From the NCBI GenBank assembly GCA_022787425.1, contig JALFWB010000003.1:36377-100376 (forward strand): a stretch of 64,000 bases of DNA, in the 5' to 3' direction. Of this stretch, positions 41,424 through 50,382 are shown piece after piece. Under the pieces are notes generated by a model, which saw nothing but the letters and a program-made list of their open reading frames with translations, was not told the origin of the DNA and did no database searches. Position 1 is the stretch's first letter. Every line of letters begins with the position of its first letter. A program made the translations under genes and the position numbers. This DNA is from Akkermansia sp. (lineage in GTDB: Bacteria > Verrucomicrobiota > Verrucomicrobiia > Verrucomicrobiales > Akkermansiaceae).

Positions 41424-41840
41424 ATGCTTAACGTCTCCATCTATATTGTCTTTGCAATTCTCCTGATTGTCTGCTGCCTTCTGCTGCTGTTGGTGCTGAT
41501 GCAGCGTCCCAAGCAGGAGGGCCTCGGTGCGGCTTTCGGCACCGCCATGACGGATCAGGCCTTCGGTGCGCGCACCACGGATGTTCTCAAGAAGGGTACG
41601 GCCTTCTTCGGCACCTGCTTCATGGTTCTTTGCTTTGTGCTGGCCATGTTGATGACGGCGGCCAACAAGAACCGCACCTCCGATCTGGGCAATGAGCCGT
41701 CCAAGGCATCTGCTCCCGCTAAGCCGCAGGATGCCGTTGGTATCGAGAAGCCGACTGCCCCGGCTCCCGCTGAGCAACCTGCCCCGGCTCCCGCCGCTGA
41801 GCCCGCTCCGGCCCCCGCCACTGAGCAGCCCGCCGCCTGA
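41424..41840 (+). CDS. secG: protein translocase subunit SecG
   Basis: A 138-residue two-helix membrane protein, part of the SecYEG channel. The first helix (IYIVFAILLIVCCLLLLLVL) is followed by the conserved cytoplasmic loop MQRPKQEGLGAAFG, a TxxxFG-like stretch, and the second helix (FFGTCFMVLCFVLAMLM). An extra tail of about 50 residues, rich in P, A and E (PAPAEQPAPAPAAEPAPAP), follows the second helix; such tails occur in SecG of several phyla. The start at MLNVSIY sits 6 bases after a perfect TATAAT, so the mRNA should be leaderless. Confidence 0.9.
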   Translation: MLNVSIYIVFAILLIVCCLLLLLVLMQRPKQEGLGAAFGTAMTDQAFGARTTDVLKKGTAFFGTCFMVLCFVLAMLMTAANKNRTSDLGNEPSKASAPAKPQDAVGIEKPTAPAPAEQPAPAPAAEPAPAPATEQPAA

Positions 41841-41872
41841 TTTTCCCTTTCCTACCCCAACCGCCGAGGCGC

Positions 41873-42901
41873 ATGCAGTACACGGACATCGCTCACCTGA
41901 CCGCCGAGGCCAAGCAAGGAACCACGCAAGGTACGGTTCTTGCCCAGGTAACCCGCAAAACAGAGCGGGAGACCAAAACGGGCAAGCCGTACCTTGAGTT
42001 TGTTTTGGGGGATGCCACCGGCAGCATCAACCTCAAGATCTGGAACAACACGGCATGGTACGCCTCCTGCTGCGCCGCAGAACAGGGCAGTTCCATCGCC
42101 GCAACGGCCATCTGGCGTGTGACGGACTTCGGCATGGAGGCCACCGACCTAGATCTGCGTCCCCTAACTCCGGAGGAGGAGGACACACTCTTGGCGGGCG
42201 GTCCCGAGCTGCGCGCAACCCAAGAGGCCGCTTGGCAGACGATCCGTCAACTGGTCGAGGGACTGCAGGATCCGCGCCTGAGCACCCTCTGCCGGGCTTT
42301 CCTGGAGCAATTCGAGTCCCGCATCCGCCGCAGCGGGGCCGCTCGCAGTGTACACCACGCGCGCCGAGGCGGTTTGGTGGAGCACATCTGCGGCGTCATG
42401 AAGAACGCCGATGCCATCTGCCGTTGCTACCCGAAGCTGAATCGCGATCTGGTCTTGGCGGGGGCTCTCTTCCACGACTGCGGCAAAATGTGGGAAAACG
42501 CCTACGAGGAGCATTCCCTCGTGATGCCCTACACCGAGATGGGCGAGCTGCTGGGGCACATTCCCTTGGGCATCGAGCTCATCAACGCGCTCTGGAAGAA
42601 GATTTACACCGAGGCTAAGCGGGAGGAGTGGCGTCCGCTGTCCCCGGCCTCCGAACATGTACGCCTGCACCTGCTGCACCTCATCGCCTCTCACCACGGC
42701 AGCATGGAGTTCGGTTCCCCCGTTCTCCCCAAGACCCCGGAGGCCTTGGCCCTGCACCATGCGGATGACTTGGACGCCAAGATGGAGATGATGCGGGCCG
42801 CCTACGCGGAGTCCCCGGAGCTCGCGCCGCGCATTTTCCAACGCAAGCCCCCCCTGCCGTCCAACCTCGTCAGCCCGCTTCCGTCTATCCGGCAGGATTG
42901 A
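41873..42901 (+). CDS. OB-fold/HD-domain phosphohydrolase (YhaM-like 3'-5' exoribonuclease)
   Basis: A 342-residue protein with two domains: an N-terminal OB-type nucleic-acid-binding fold (about residues 15-95, QGTVLAQVTRKTERETKTGKPYLEFVLGDATGSI) and a C-terminal HD domain (about 150-325) with VHHARRGGLVEHI, LFHDCGKMWE and ASHHGSMEFG as metal ligands. This layout matches the YhaM family of 3'-5' exoribonucleases, though only a search could confirm activity. It follows secG by 32 bases and precedes the LysE gene by 10, so these three probably share a transcript. Confidence 0.87.
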   Translation: MQYTDIAHLTAEAKQGTTQGTVLAQVTRKTERETKTGKPYLEFVLGDATGSINLKIWNNTAWYASCCAAEQGSSIAATAIWRVTDFGMEATDLDLRPLTPEEEDTLLAGGPELRATQEAAWQTIRQLVEGLQDPRLSTLCRAFLEQFESRIRRSGAARSVHHARRGGLVEHICGVMKNADAICRCYPKLNRDLVLAGALFHDCGKMWENAYEEHSLVMPYTEMGELLGHIPLGIELINALWKKIYTEAKREEWRPLSPASEHVRLHLLHLIASHHGSMEFGSPVLPKTPEALALHHADDLDAKMEMMRAAYAESPELAPRIFQRKPPLPSNLVSPLPSIRQD

Positions 42902-42911
42902 TGTTTCGTCC

Positions 42912-43538
42912 ATGTGGGAGGCCGTTCAAAGCATCATCAGTCTCTCCCTGCTTCTGGTTCTGTCTCAGCTCAGCCCGGGGCCGGATATCTTCTATGTATG
43001 CCGCACGGCGCTGTCCGGTGGTTTCAAGGCCGGCTTTTCCGTGGGTCTGGGCATCAGCTTGGGGTTTGCGGTGCAGGCCTGCATCGTCGCCGCCGCCGGC
43101 CAATGGGTGATGCAGCAGAGTTGGAGCCCCTGGGTACTGCGCGCGGCGGCCTGTTGGCTGCTCTACCTTGCCTGGCGCATTTTCCCACGCCCCGGGCGTT
43201 CGCAAAGCACCCTGCCGGGGGATGCCTCTCCTGCCCCCGCGCCCTCCCTTGCGCGCTGCCTAGGGAGCGGCTTTCTCTGTAACATCCTGAACCCCAAGTG
43301 CACCCTCTTCATCTGCGGATTGATGCTGCACCCGCAGGCCACCTATGCGCCGCTGTATACTTGGTACACCCCCGCGCTCTTGGCTGCCTTCATGCTGGCC
43401 AATATTCTGGGCTGGGGAACCTGGTGTGCGCTACTGCAGTGGCCGGGCATTCGTTCTGCCTATTTGCGACACACGGCGGCCATCGATGCCCTGTTTGCCG
43501 GTCTGCTGGCACTCTTTGCAGCCATCATCCTGCTCTGA
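42912..43538 (+). CDS. LysE/RhtB family exporter
   Basis: A 208-residue inner-membrane protein with six hydrophobic helices. The N-terminal pattern LSQLSPGPDIFYVCRTALSGGFKAGFSVGLGISLGF is the family hallmark (PGPD followed by GxxxG). The middle is a charged cytoplasmic loop (RPGRSQSTLPGDA), and FLCNILNPKCTLFI corresponds to the conserved NPK motif. These proteins export amino acids or derivatives; the substrate is unknown. It sits between the OB/HD gene and ispG, with the ispG promoter starting 15 bases after its stop. Confidence 0.9.
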   Translation: MWEAVQSIISLSLLLVLSQLSPGPDIFYVCRTALSGGFKAGFSVGLGISLGFAVQACIVAAAGQWVMQQSWSPWVLRAAACWLLYLAWRIFPRPGRSQSTLPGDASPAPAPSLARCLGSGFLCNILNPKCTLFICGLMLHPQATYAPLYTWYTPALLAAFMLANILGWGTWCALLQWPGIRSAYLRHTAAIDALFAGLLALFAAIILL

Positions 43539-43552
43539 TCGGCACTTTCGGC

Positions 43553-43581
43553 TTGCTATCCCCGCCGAGGTGGAGTACAGT
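43553..43581 (+). promoter_or_regulatory. promoter of ispG, predicted leaderless
   Basis: TTGCTA (43553-43558), a 17-base spacer, TACAGT (43576-43581), then 6 bases to the ATG. Confidence 0.55.
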
Positions 43582-43587
43582 GGGGGC

Positions 43588-45333
43588 ATGAGCATTCTGC
43601 ATTGCCCGGATTTGTATTCTTACACCCGCCGCCAATCCCGCGAGGTGTCCGTCGGTCATCTCGGTTTGGGGGGCTCCAACCCCATCCGTATCCAGTCCAT
43701 GCTGACCTCCGATACCCTGAACACGGAGGCCTGCGTGCGCGAGGCCCTGGCCTTGGCCGAGGCGGGGTGCGAGATCATCCGCCTGACCGCCCAGACCAAG
43801 GTCTACGCGGCCAACTTGGAGAACATCGCCCGCGAGCTGCGCGCCGCCGGGTGCACCGTTCCCTTGGTGGCGGATATCCATTTTAAGCCGGATGCCGCCA
43901 TGGAGGCCGCCAAGTGGGTGGAGAAAATCCGTGTGAACCCGGGCAATTTCATCGATAAGAAGAAGTTTGTTTCCCGCGACTACACGGACGCCGAGTACGA
44001 GGAGGAACTGGACCGCCTGCGTGCGGCTTTTACCCCGCTGGTGCTGTTCTGCAAGGAGCACGGCCGAGCGATGCGACTGGGTGCCAACCACGGCTCGCTC
44101 TCCGACCGCATTCTGAACCGCTACGGCGATACCCCGGAGGGTATGGTGGAGAGTGCACTGGAGTTTGCCCGCATCGCACGCGACCTGAATTACCACGAGC
44201 TGGTATTCTCCATGAAGTCCTCGAACGTGAAGGTGATGATCCAGGCCTACCGCCTGCTGGTGAAGCGTCTGCGCGAATGCGGGCCGGATTGGAATTACCC
44301 GATCCACTTGGGCGTGACGGAGGCGGGCGAGGGTGAGGATGCGCGCATCAAGAGTGCCATGGGTATCGGATCGCTGCTGGCGGACGGCATCGGGGATACA
44401 CTCCGCGTGTCGCTGACGGAGGACGCCGTACATGAGGTGGCCCCCGGTTTTGAGCTGGCAGGCCCCTACCAACCGGGCTGCTCTGTGGGGGCCCCTGCCC
44501 CGGCGGATGCGCCGAAGCCGTGCTTCGATCCTTTCTGCTACACGCGCCGCGCGGCGGATTCCGTGCAGGCGGGCGGTACCACGCTGGGCGGGGATGCTCC
44601 CGTGCGGGTCGTGCTGCCCAAGGCGGCCTGCGCGGAGCTCGATCCGGCCGTGATGAAGGACTTTATGCCCGAGGCCGCCTATGAAGACTTGGGTACTGCC
44701 GAGATTGACCCGCGCTGCGAGGCGGATCTGACTCCCCTGCAGCACGCTCCGGCCCGGCCCGTGACGGTAAAGGATGGGGTGAATATGCCGCTGACCCAGG
44801 CCTTCCGTCTGCTGGCGGCTCGCGTTCCGGCCTGCCACCCGATTGTGCTGAAGGATACGCTCTGCAACGGGCACGACGAGCTCTCGCCTGCCATGGCAGC
44901 GGGCTTAGGGGTGGGTTCTCTGCTCTGCGACGGTATCGGCAACGCCGTTTACCTGCGCCGTGAGCCGAATCCGGCGGCAGCGGCCTGCCTGGGCTTCAAT
45001 ACCCTTCAGGCGGCGGGCGTGCGGATCTCGAAGACGGAGTACGTCTCCTGCCCCTCCTGCGGGCGTACGCACTACAACATCCAGCAGGCCGCCGCGCGTA
45101 TTCGGGAGGCGACGGGGCACCTCAAAGGGGTGAAAATCGCCATCATGGGCTGCATTGTCAACGGCCCGGGCGAGATGAGCGATGCGGACTTCGGTTATGT
45201 GGGCGGCGCACCTAACAAGATCAACCTTTATGTGGGCCATACCCCGGTGGAGATGAACATCCCGCAGGAGGAGGCGGTGCAGCACCTCGTGGAGCTCATC
45301 CGCAAGCATGGTAAATGGATTGACAAGGCCTGA
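43588..45333 (+). CDS. ispG: 4-hydroxy-3-methylbut-2-en-1-yl diphosphate synthase, long form
   Basis: Iron-sulphur enzyme of the MEP isoprenoid pathway, converting MEcPP to HMBPP. The protein is 581 residues, far longer than the 372 of Escherichia coli, because of an inserted domain (about residues 300-480), as in plants, Chlamydiae and Bacteroidetes. The TIM-barrel half shows IRIQSML, VADIHFKPDAAMEAA, KIRVNPGN and GVTEAGEGED. The C-terminal half holds the 4Fe-4S cysteines in SCPSCGRTHYN and CIVNGPGEMSDADFGYVGG. The start is fixed by the TACAGT box 6 bases upstream; a longer frame reads into the LysE gene. The end overlaps ogt by 26 bases. Confidence 0.95.
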   Translation: MSILHCPDLYSYTRRQSREVSVGHLGLGGSNPIRIQSMLTSDTLNTEACVREALALAEAGCEIIRLTAQTKVYAANLENIARELRAAGCTVPLVADIHFKPDAAMEAAKWVEKIRVNPGNFIDKKKFVSRDYTDAEYEEELDRLRAAFTPLVLFCKEHGRAMRLGANHGSLSDRILNRYGDTPEGMVESALEFARIARDLNYHELVFSMKSSNVKVMIQAYRLLVKRLRECGPDWNYPIHLGVTEAGEGEDARIKSAMGIGSLLADGIGDTLRVSLTEDAVHEVAPGFELAGPYQPGCSVGAPAPADAPKPCFDPFCYTRRAADSVQAGGTTLGGDAPVRVVLPKAACAELDPAVMKDFMPEAAYEDLGTAEIDPRCEADLTPLQHAPARPVTVKDGVNMPLTQAFRLLAARVPACHPIVLKDTLCNGHDELSPAMAAGLGVGSLLCDGIGNAVYLRREPNPAAAACLGFNTLQAAGVRISKTEYVSCPSCGRTHYNIQQAAARIREATGHLKGVKIAIMGCIVNGPGEMSDADFGYVGGAPNKINLYVGHTPVEMNIPQEEAVQHLVELIRKHGKWIDKA

Positions 45334-45832
45334 TTCCTCCCCCGCGCCCGTGCAGCATGCGTGGTATGCCTCGCCGCACGGGCGCATGCTCATGCTCTGC
45401 CGAGACGGCTGCCTCTCGGGGCTCTTCTTCGAGGGTCAGCGTTTCTTCCCCGGCCCGCAGGGGGCGGAGTGTGCTTCGCTCCCCGCTCAACTGACCACCG
45501 CATGGTTAGATGCTTACTTTGCGGGTCATCCCCTGCCGCCCATGCCGCCTCTACTCCCTGCGGACACAGCTTTCCGCCGGCGCATCCGCGAGCTTCTCTT
45601 GCAAATACCCGCCGGCCGCACCACCACCTACGCCGCCTTAGCCGCTGCCGCCGGATGTCCTTCCGCAGCGCGTGCCGTAGCCAACGCCGTAGCGCACAAT
45701 CCCTTTCTCATCCTCGTACCCTGCCACCGTGTCATCCGCAGCAACGGGCACCTCGGTGGCTACGCCGCCGGTCCGTCCCTCAAGCGCTCCCTCCTCCTAC
45801 ACGAGGGTGCTCTTTCTGTTTGTTACAGCTAG
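45308..45832 (+). CDS. ogt: methylated-DNA-protein-cysteine methyltransferase
   Basis: A 174-residue DNA repair protein that removes alkyl groups from O6-alkylguanine in a one-time reaction. The active-site motif LVPCHRVIRSNG with the acceptor cysteine is intact, preceded by the helix-turn-helix (TTTYAALAAAAGCPSAARAVANAVAHNP) and followed by GGYAAGPSLKRSLLLHE. The N-terminal 80 residues form the usual less conserved domain. The annotated ATG overlaps ispG by 26 bases; the first 15 residues are not family-like and the real start may be a downstream GTG. Confidence 0.93.
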   Translation: MVNGLTRPDSSPAPVQHAWYASPHGRMLMLCRDGCLSGLFFEGQRFFPGPQGAECASLPAQLTTAWLDAYFAGHPLPPMPPLLPADTAFRRRIRELLLQIPAGRTTTYAALAAAAGCPSAARAVANAVAHNPFLILVPCHRVIRSNGHLGGYAAGPSLKRSLLLHEGALSVCYS

Positions 45833-45840
45833 CTTTCGAT

Positions 45841-45960
45841 ACCACGGCGGCATGCAGGCTGCTCCAAGCCGGGTATACCACCACCTTTCCGCTCCTTCCC
45901 GAAATTCCGCGCCTACCCAAAACACCGGCTGCCTCCTACCCGGTGGCAGGGAGTCAGCAC
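45841..45960 (-). repeat. dispersed intergenic repeat, copy E
   Basis: The gap between ogt and the secreted protein gene holds this repeat. Bases 45841-45879 match the reverse complement of copy F. Bases 45885-45960 align with copy D (52361 onward), sharing TTTCCGCTCCTTCC, GAAATTC and AAAACACCGGCT. Confidence 0.6.
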
Positions 45961-45995
45961 GGCACTCCGCTTTTCCTTCATTCCGCAGGGGCGTC

Positions 45996-47459
45996 CTATT
46001 CTTCCTCTCCCCAAGCCTTGGGCAGCGTGAAATGGTACAAATGGCTTCCGCTCCAAATGAAGGAATCCTCCCAAGAGGGGCAGCTTTCTTCTTCTTCGTC
46101 GTCGGCGGTTTCCTTTTCGCCTATGATTTCATCACAGGCGACAGCGATGAGCTCTCGGCCGCCGTTCAGGAGGGTCGGAAGGAAGGCAAGCAACCGGGGT
46201 GACTGAATCTCAACAACTTCATCACAGCCGGGGCGAATGATTATGTAAGAGTAAAGATTGTTCTCACGCTGTCGAAACTGCAAGAGAGCCACACCGAATT
46301 TTCCGATTTTCTGCGGCAGGTACACCGGCAACAACCCATCATGCCCTTCGAAATCATCCCAATCCGGTACCCTGTTCAGGCGCGTATGAAAATCCCCGAC
46401 ATCCACCGGGGTACCGTCCGTGCGACAATAGGCATAAAGGGTACGCTGGTCCTCCTTAGCCGTGGTCCAATAGAAGAATAACAAATCATCCTGCGGGCTC
46501 GCGCCTGTCAGGCAACCGTAGGTGCTGTGAACCCTCCGAGTAAACTCATTCTCCGCCGGCTTCCATTCCAGAAGGGTACGGCGGATCAATCCCTCCGGAC
46601 TCCTGAGATAGAGCGCAAAGTCAGTCTGAAGGAAGCGACAACTTCTGAGAGCCTCATCTTTCTTGCGGCAGTATTCAAGGATATGCTCTGATGTTGCGGG
46701 CCTCTCGTAAAGGAAAGGGTCGGTAAACTTATCTAAAGACGGATTGCGCACTAACCACAACCCTGTACCGAAAGGACGCTCTTCAGCATCTGAATAGTAT
46801 TTATTATCCGGGTATTGGCATGGTCCGAAAATATCTACTAGTTCGGATAGTTCCTTCCACATACCCATAGGCAAGATACGTTCGTACCATCGGAGCATCG
46901 CCTGATAGGCACGCATCTTACGGTCGGGGTGTATAAGCATGCCGCTATCGGCCACGAACCTACCCTCAAAATCGCAGATATCGAAACCGCAGAATACCAA
47001 AGTATGCGAGAAGCTGAGATATTCCTCGCCGGACGCAGTCTGCCCCATTTTTTCTCCGCCGCCGCCATCTCCCTCATCTCTTCCCAGATAAGGATAATCC
47101 ACAGAAACTAAACGATGTTCAGCCGGATGGTAGATGTAGGGTTCGTTAGAAGAACAATTTTGACCACCTTGTATAACGAGCACCTTCTTCTCGGGATGGA
47201 GAAAGAGGGCGGGATAACTCAAACCATGATTCCCACGCGGGTCCGGAATGGTAATTCCTCGGCAGGCGGTCATGGTCTCCGGAGCAGAGGGTTCATACCA
47301 CCCGGTCTCCGTCCGGGGGCGTACTGTTATCCGGCAAACAGGTTCCTGCCCCTGCTGCACCGCTGCATTGCCGTTTTCCTCCTCCGCATGGGCAAGGCCG
47401 ACGGGCGATGCAACAATAAAAGGCAGACAGAATAAGGCGCTAAGTATACTCGTTTTCAT
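45996..47459 (-). CDS. secreted protein, paralogue family member 1
   Basis: A 487-residue exported protein of unknown function. The signal peptide is MKTSILSALFCLPFIVASPVGLAHA, cleaved at AHA-EE. The mature protein is mostly beta-strand with several cysteines, no known catalytic motif, and an acidic patch (DDEEEES) near the end. It aligns in outline with the two proteins at 47726 and 49083: all have an early PALF/PYIF/PNIF segment, a later DGK/EGR turn, and a similar C-terminal strand series, so a common fold (possibly a beta-propeller) is likely. The start is placed at the signal peptide; the longer frame to 47600 would span the promoter. Confidence 0.72.
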   Translation of the reverse strand: MKTSILSALFCLPFIVASPVGLAHAEEENGNAAVQQGQEPVCRITVRPRTETGWYEPSAPETMTACRGITIPDPRGNHGLSYPALFLHPEKKVLVIQGGQNCSSNEPYIYHPAEHRLVSVDYPYLGRDEGDGGGGEKMGQTASGEEYLSFSHTLVFCGFDICDFEGRFVADSGMLIHPDRKMRAYQAMLRWYERILPMGMWKELSELVDIFGPCQYPDNKYYSDAEERPFGTGLWLVRNPSLDKFTDPFLYERPATSEHILEYCRKKDEALRSCRFLQTDFALYLRSPEGLIRRTLLEWKPAENEFTRRVHSTYGCLTGASPQDDLLFFYWTTAKEDQRTLYAYCRTDGTPVDVGDFHTRLNRVPDWDDFEGHDGLLPVYLPQKIGKFGVALLQFRQRENNLYSYIIIRPGCDEVVEIQSPRLLAFLPTLLNGGRELIAVACDEIIGEKETADDEEEESCPSWEDSFIWSGSHLYHFTLPKAWGEEE

Positions 47460-47471
47460 AGCGATGTAGGA

Positions 47472-47500
47472 ATTATCGCACCGCTGACTTCCTTTGTCAA
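47472..47500 (-). promoter_or_regulatory. promoter of secreted protein gene 1
   Basis: On the minus strand TTGACA (47495-47500), a 17-base spacer, then GATAAT (47472-47477), 12 bases before the ATG. Confidence 0.75.
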
Positions 47501-47660
47501 CCCTCTTTCTGCCACGACTGCACCACAGGGGGCATTCAGTCCACGGATGACACAGATTGCACGGAAAGCAGAGCCGTGCGGTAACTGCGGGAGTCTTCAT
47601 ACTGCGCTCTCATCGCCGGTTGGTACATTGTATGAACAGATTAATTAACGGGAATAGAAC

Positions 47661-47689
47661 TTGACATCCACTCGGTAAAATGCTACATT
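47661..47689 (+). promoter_or_regulatory. promoter of secreted protein gene 2
   Basis: TTGACA (47661-47666), a 17-base spacer, then TACATT (47684-47689). The whole promoter and leader is shared with the next paralogue. Confidence 0.7.
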
Positions 47690-47725
47690 CCGAGCCGGAG
47701 GAATAATATACCCCTCCACCACGCC

Positions 47726-48976
47726 ATGTTTTCAGTCACCCGTCTATTCCGTCATCTCCTCGCCGGCTGCGCCTGCCTCTCTTGCCTTTCCGTGGCTGCC
47801 GCCCAAGAAGAGCCCACTCAGAAGGAAATCCCCGTTGTTCATCTTGTCAGGAACCTCATGGATCACAGCGGCCCGAACAGTCCTTCTTTTGTTATACCGA
47901 TGCATGGGATCTACTACCATCCGTACATCTTTGCGGCAGAAGAGTGCGACTATATCCTGTTTTTTGTTCCCCATCAGGGCTGTAATGACTATCTTCTTTC
48001 TCTGAAATCAAAGAATGTTACCATGCTACATCCCGGAGCGAATGAGGAAATGGGTGGAAGCCGCAGCCCCTTTGATATGGATCACCCCATGGCGGGTCTC
48101 GATATCGACCATGTGGTTATGAACAAGGAGGCGTTCGCCCTGTGCACTTATAATCTCCGGGCGACCATCTACCGTGAGGACGGAAAGTTTCTCGGCGAGT
48201 TCGACACCCCCGGAGCGACTCCGACTGTTGACGAGTCGGAGCATGAGGCACTCGGTTCGCTCACTTATGCCTTGCTCTGCAAGAAGCCCTGTCCACTGTT
48301 GAAGAACTGCTATTCAGACGACGAGGAACCCATCTTCGAGATGCTCAGGATGGACGCCGATGGCCTTCAAATTCAAGAGCAGGAGTTCCCCGCAACCTGG
48401 AGAACAGAAAAAAAGATTAATGAGCCCGTTCTGGCCTGCAGCCACCACTACTCCACCGAAAACGGTCAGAAATCTGCCGTGTTCCTTTGGCTTTGCGGCC
48501 AACTCCCCCCACCGAGCAACAATGCGGAAGCAGGCGATGAGCCGGCAGAGGGGGCGGAGGTGCAGCTCAAATGGATCGCACTCTTCTACGAATTCGGTCA
48601 GGATGTCGACAAGGGAGGATACAAATGGCTGTGCACCGGTTCCGCAGAAATTCCGTTTACCACGACCCTTGCTGCCCGAGAAGATTTTTTAGGTGAAGAA
48701 GTTCTGACTCCTCAGCTTATGGGCGATCATCCTGTCCTCCTGACCAAGGATTCACTCGCCGCAAAGGAATACACCCTCGTCTCCCCCAAAGGAGAGAAAC
48801 GCTGCGTCTTTCCCTCCGAATCCTATCTCTTCTTCTTCCGGCATAAAATCCGTCATCAATTCCTTGTTGTTGATACTGCCTTACGGGATGTGAAATCAAA
48901 GCCCACCAATCGTAATAACGCCTCTATCTACATGATACCTGCCTCGAAAATTCCTCTGTCGGGATCCAAGGAATAG
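47726..48976 (+). CDS. secreted protein, paralogue family member 2
   Basis: A 416-residue exported protein of unknown function. The signal peptide MFSVTRLFRHLLAGCACLSCLSVAAAQ is almost the same as in the next gene, whereas the mature parts have diverged strongly. Recognisable shared stations with the next gene are YPYIF/YPNIF near residue 65, the DGK turn near residue 150, FLWLCG/FIWLCG near residue 250 and TPQ-MG/TPQPLG near residue 330. No enzymatic motif is seen. The ATG lies at the end of a leader in which GGAGG (about 47697) can pair with CCTCC (about 47714). It stands in tandem with gene 3, 106 bases before it. Confidence 0.72.
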   Translation: MFSVTRLFRHLLAGCACLSCLSVAAAQEEPTQKEIPVVHLVRNLMDHSGPNSPSFVIPMHGIYYHPYIFAAEECDYILFFVPHQGCNDYLLSLKSKNVTMLHPGANEEMGGSRSPFDMDHPMAGLDIDHVVMNKEAFALCTYNLRATIYREDGKFLGEFDTPGATPTVDESEHEALGSLTYALLCKKPCPLLKNCYSDDEEPIFEMLRMDADGLQIQEQEFPATWRTEKKINEPVLACSHHYSTENGQKSAVFLWLCGQLPPPSNNAEAGDEPAEGAEVQLKWIALFYEFGQDVDKGGYKWLCTGSAEIPFTTTLAAREDFLGEEVLTPQLMGDHPVLLTKDSLAAKEYTLVSPKGEKRCVFPSESYLFFFRHKIRHQFLVVDTALRDVKSKPTNRNNASIYMIPASKIPLSGSKE

Positions 48977-49015
48977 ACACACATCATTTTCATGACATAT
49001 TGACTAGAAAAATAC

Positions 49016-49044
49016 TTGACGTCCACTCGGTAAAATGCCACATT
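49016..49044 (+). promoter_or_regulatory. promoter of secreted protein gene 3
   Basis: TTGACG (49016-49021), a 17-base spacer, then CACATT (49039-49044), nearly the same sequence as upstream of gene 2. Confidence 0.6.
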
Positions 49045-49082
49045 CCGTGCCGGAGGAAAAATATACCCCCTCTACCAACGCC

Positions 49083-50345
49083 ATGTTTTCTACCATCCGT
49101 TCATTCCGTCGTCTCCTTGCCGGCTGCGCCTGCCTCTCTTGTCTTTCCGTGGCTGCCGCCCAAGAGGAGTCCACGCCTCCTGCGGCATCCCAAGCCACTC
49201 CGGCAGCTTCCAAGGTCATCACGCTGGAAATGGGTGACATAAAGCGTCACTATCTTCCCACGACCGCTCTTACTTCCTATCCCAACATTTTTGCTTCGGA
49301 TGATACGGATTATTTCCTTGTCTTGAGCGTGGCGGACGAGGCTTTTCGATTTTTTGTAATTTCGTGGGATTCAATGTGCCCTACTCTCATAGAAGAGGGT
49401 TGGATTGATGTTGTACACGGAGGATATACATGCGGTGATGATATGACAGAACGGAATTCCAATCTTGATATCCAAAGGGCTGATATGTACAAAAATTATT
49501 TTGCGTTGTATAGTCACGGTGACCGAGTTCAGTATTACAGAGCAGATGGAAAAAGAATCGCTACAGTCTGGGAAGCCAACACCGTGAGAGACAAGGCCGA
49601 TACTGAGAATCCGAATGAGTTACCTGCCTATTTCGAGCTCAAGCAGAAGATAGAAAATGGCGGAGCAGGGTCCAAAGCAGAGGTATTCCAATCGAATTCT
49701 GACCTCCCCTCCGTACAGAAGGCTTGGGAGGAGCGTGAGTCCGCAGGCCTGTATTACACGCAGGAAAAGGGCAAGCTCATCTTTCACTCGGCGGGGCAGA
49801 GTTCCGTTGTTGCGGATATCTCGAACAAACCCATCCTCAAGGAGTATAAGCGTAGGATGACGGAAGAGATGAGTGTCTTCATTTGGCTTTGCGGTTCCCT
49901 TGTCCCCACAGAAGACGCAGAGGATCCCAATAAAAGGGAGCTGCAAAACCCGGAGTGGTATGTCGTCTTTGCGGATGCAAGCGGGAAGGCCGTATCAGAA
50001 AAGACAATACCCTGCACATGTGATTATCCGTTATATACATACTGGAAGTGCAGCGAGGAGAAGTTCACTCCCCAGCCCCTTGGAAATAATGTTCTCCTTC
50101 TTTCCGGGATCGGTGACGACAAGAACATTAATGATTATCGTCCGGTGGCAGAGTATGTTGTCATATCCCCGGAGGGAAAACAACTTGCATCCCTTTTGTC
50201 CCCGTATTATATCTTCGCTTTTCCCTACAAAGTACATCATTCGTACCTTCTGTTTTCAACCAACTACACGCCCATCCACAACATCCGACCGACCTCGGGC
50301 AGTGCAGATTTTATCGTTCTGCCGAGCGAAGCCATCGATGAATGA
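49083..50345 (+). CDS. secreted protein, paralogue family member 3
   Basis: A 420-residue exported protein, tandem paralogue of the preceding gene. The signal peptide MFSTIRSFRRLLAGCACLSCLSVAAAQ is conserved with gene 2, followed by a low-complexity TPPAASQATPAAS stretch. The body is rich in aromatic residues and beta-strands, with the shared FIWLCGSLVP station at about residue 275 and the TPQPLGNNVLLL station at about 335. The start is placed at the signal peptide rather than at an upstream ATG inside the conserved leader. Its interior is more AT-rich than core genes in this window. The 110-base repeat copy A begins 37 bases after the stop. Confidence 0.72.
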   Translation: MFSTIRSFRRLLAGCACLSCLSVAAAQEESTPPAASQATPAASKVITLEMGDIKRHYLPTTALTSYPNIFASDDTDYFLVLSVADEAFRFFVISWDSMCPTLIEEGWIDVVHGGYTCGDDMTERNSNLDIQRADMYKNYFALYSHGDRVQYYRADGKRIATVWEANTVRDKADTENPNELPAYFELKQKIENGGAGSKAEVFQSNSDLPSVQKAWEERESAGLYYTQEKGKLIFHSAGQSSVVADISNKPILKEYKRRMTEEMSVFIWLCGSLVPTEDAEDPNKRELQNPEWYVVFADASGKAVSEKTIPCTCDYPLYTYWKCSEEKFTPQPLGNNVLLLSGIGDDKNINDYRPVAEYVVISPEGKQLASLLSPYYIFAFPYKVHHSYLLFSTNYTPIHNIRPTSGSADFIVLPSEAIDE

Positions 50346-50382
50346 GCATCCGCACCGACACGGGAAAGGAATCCGAGACTTC

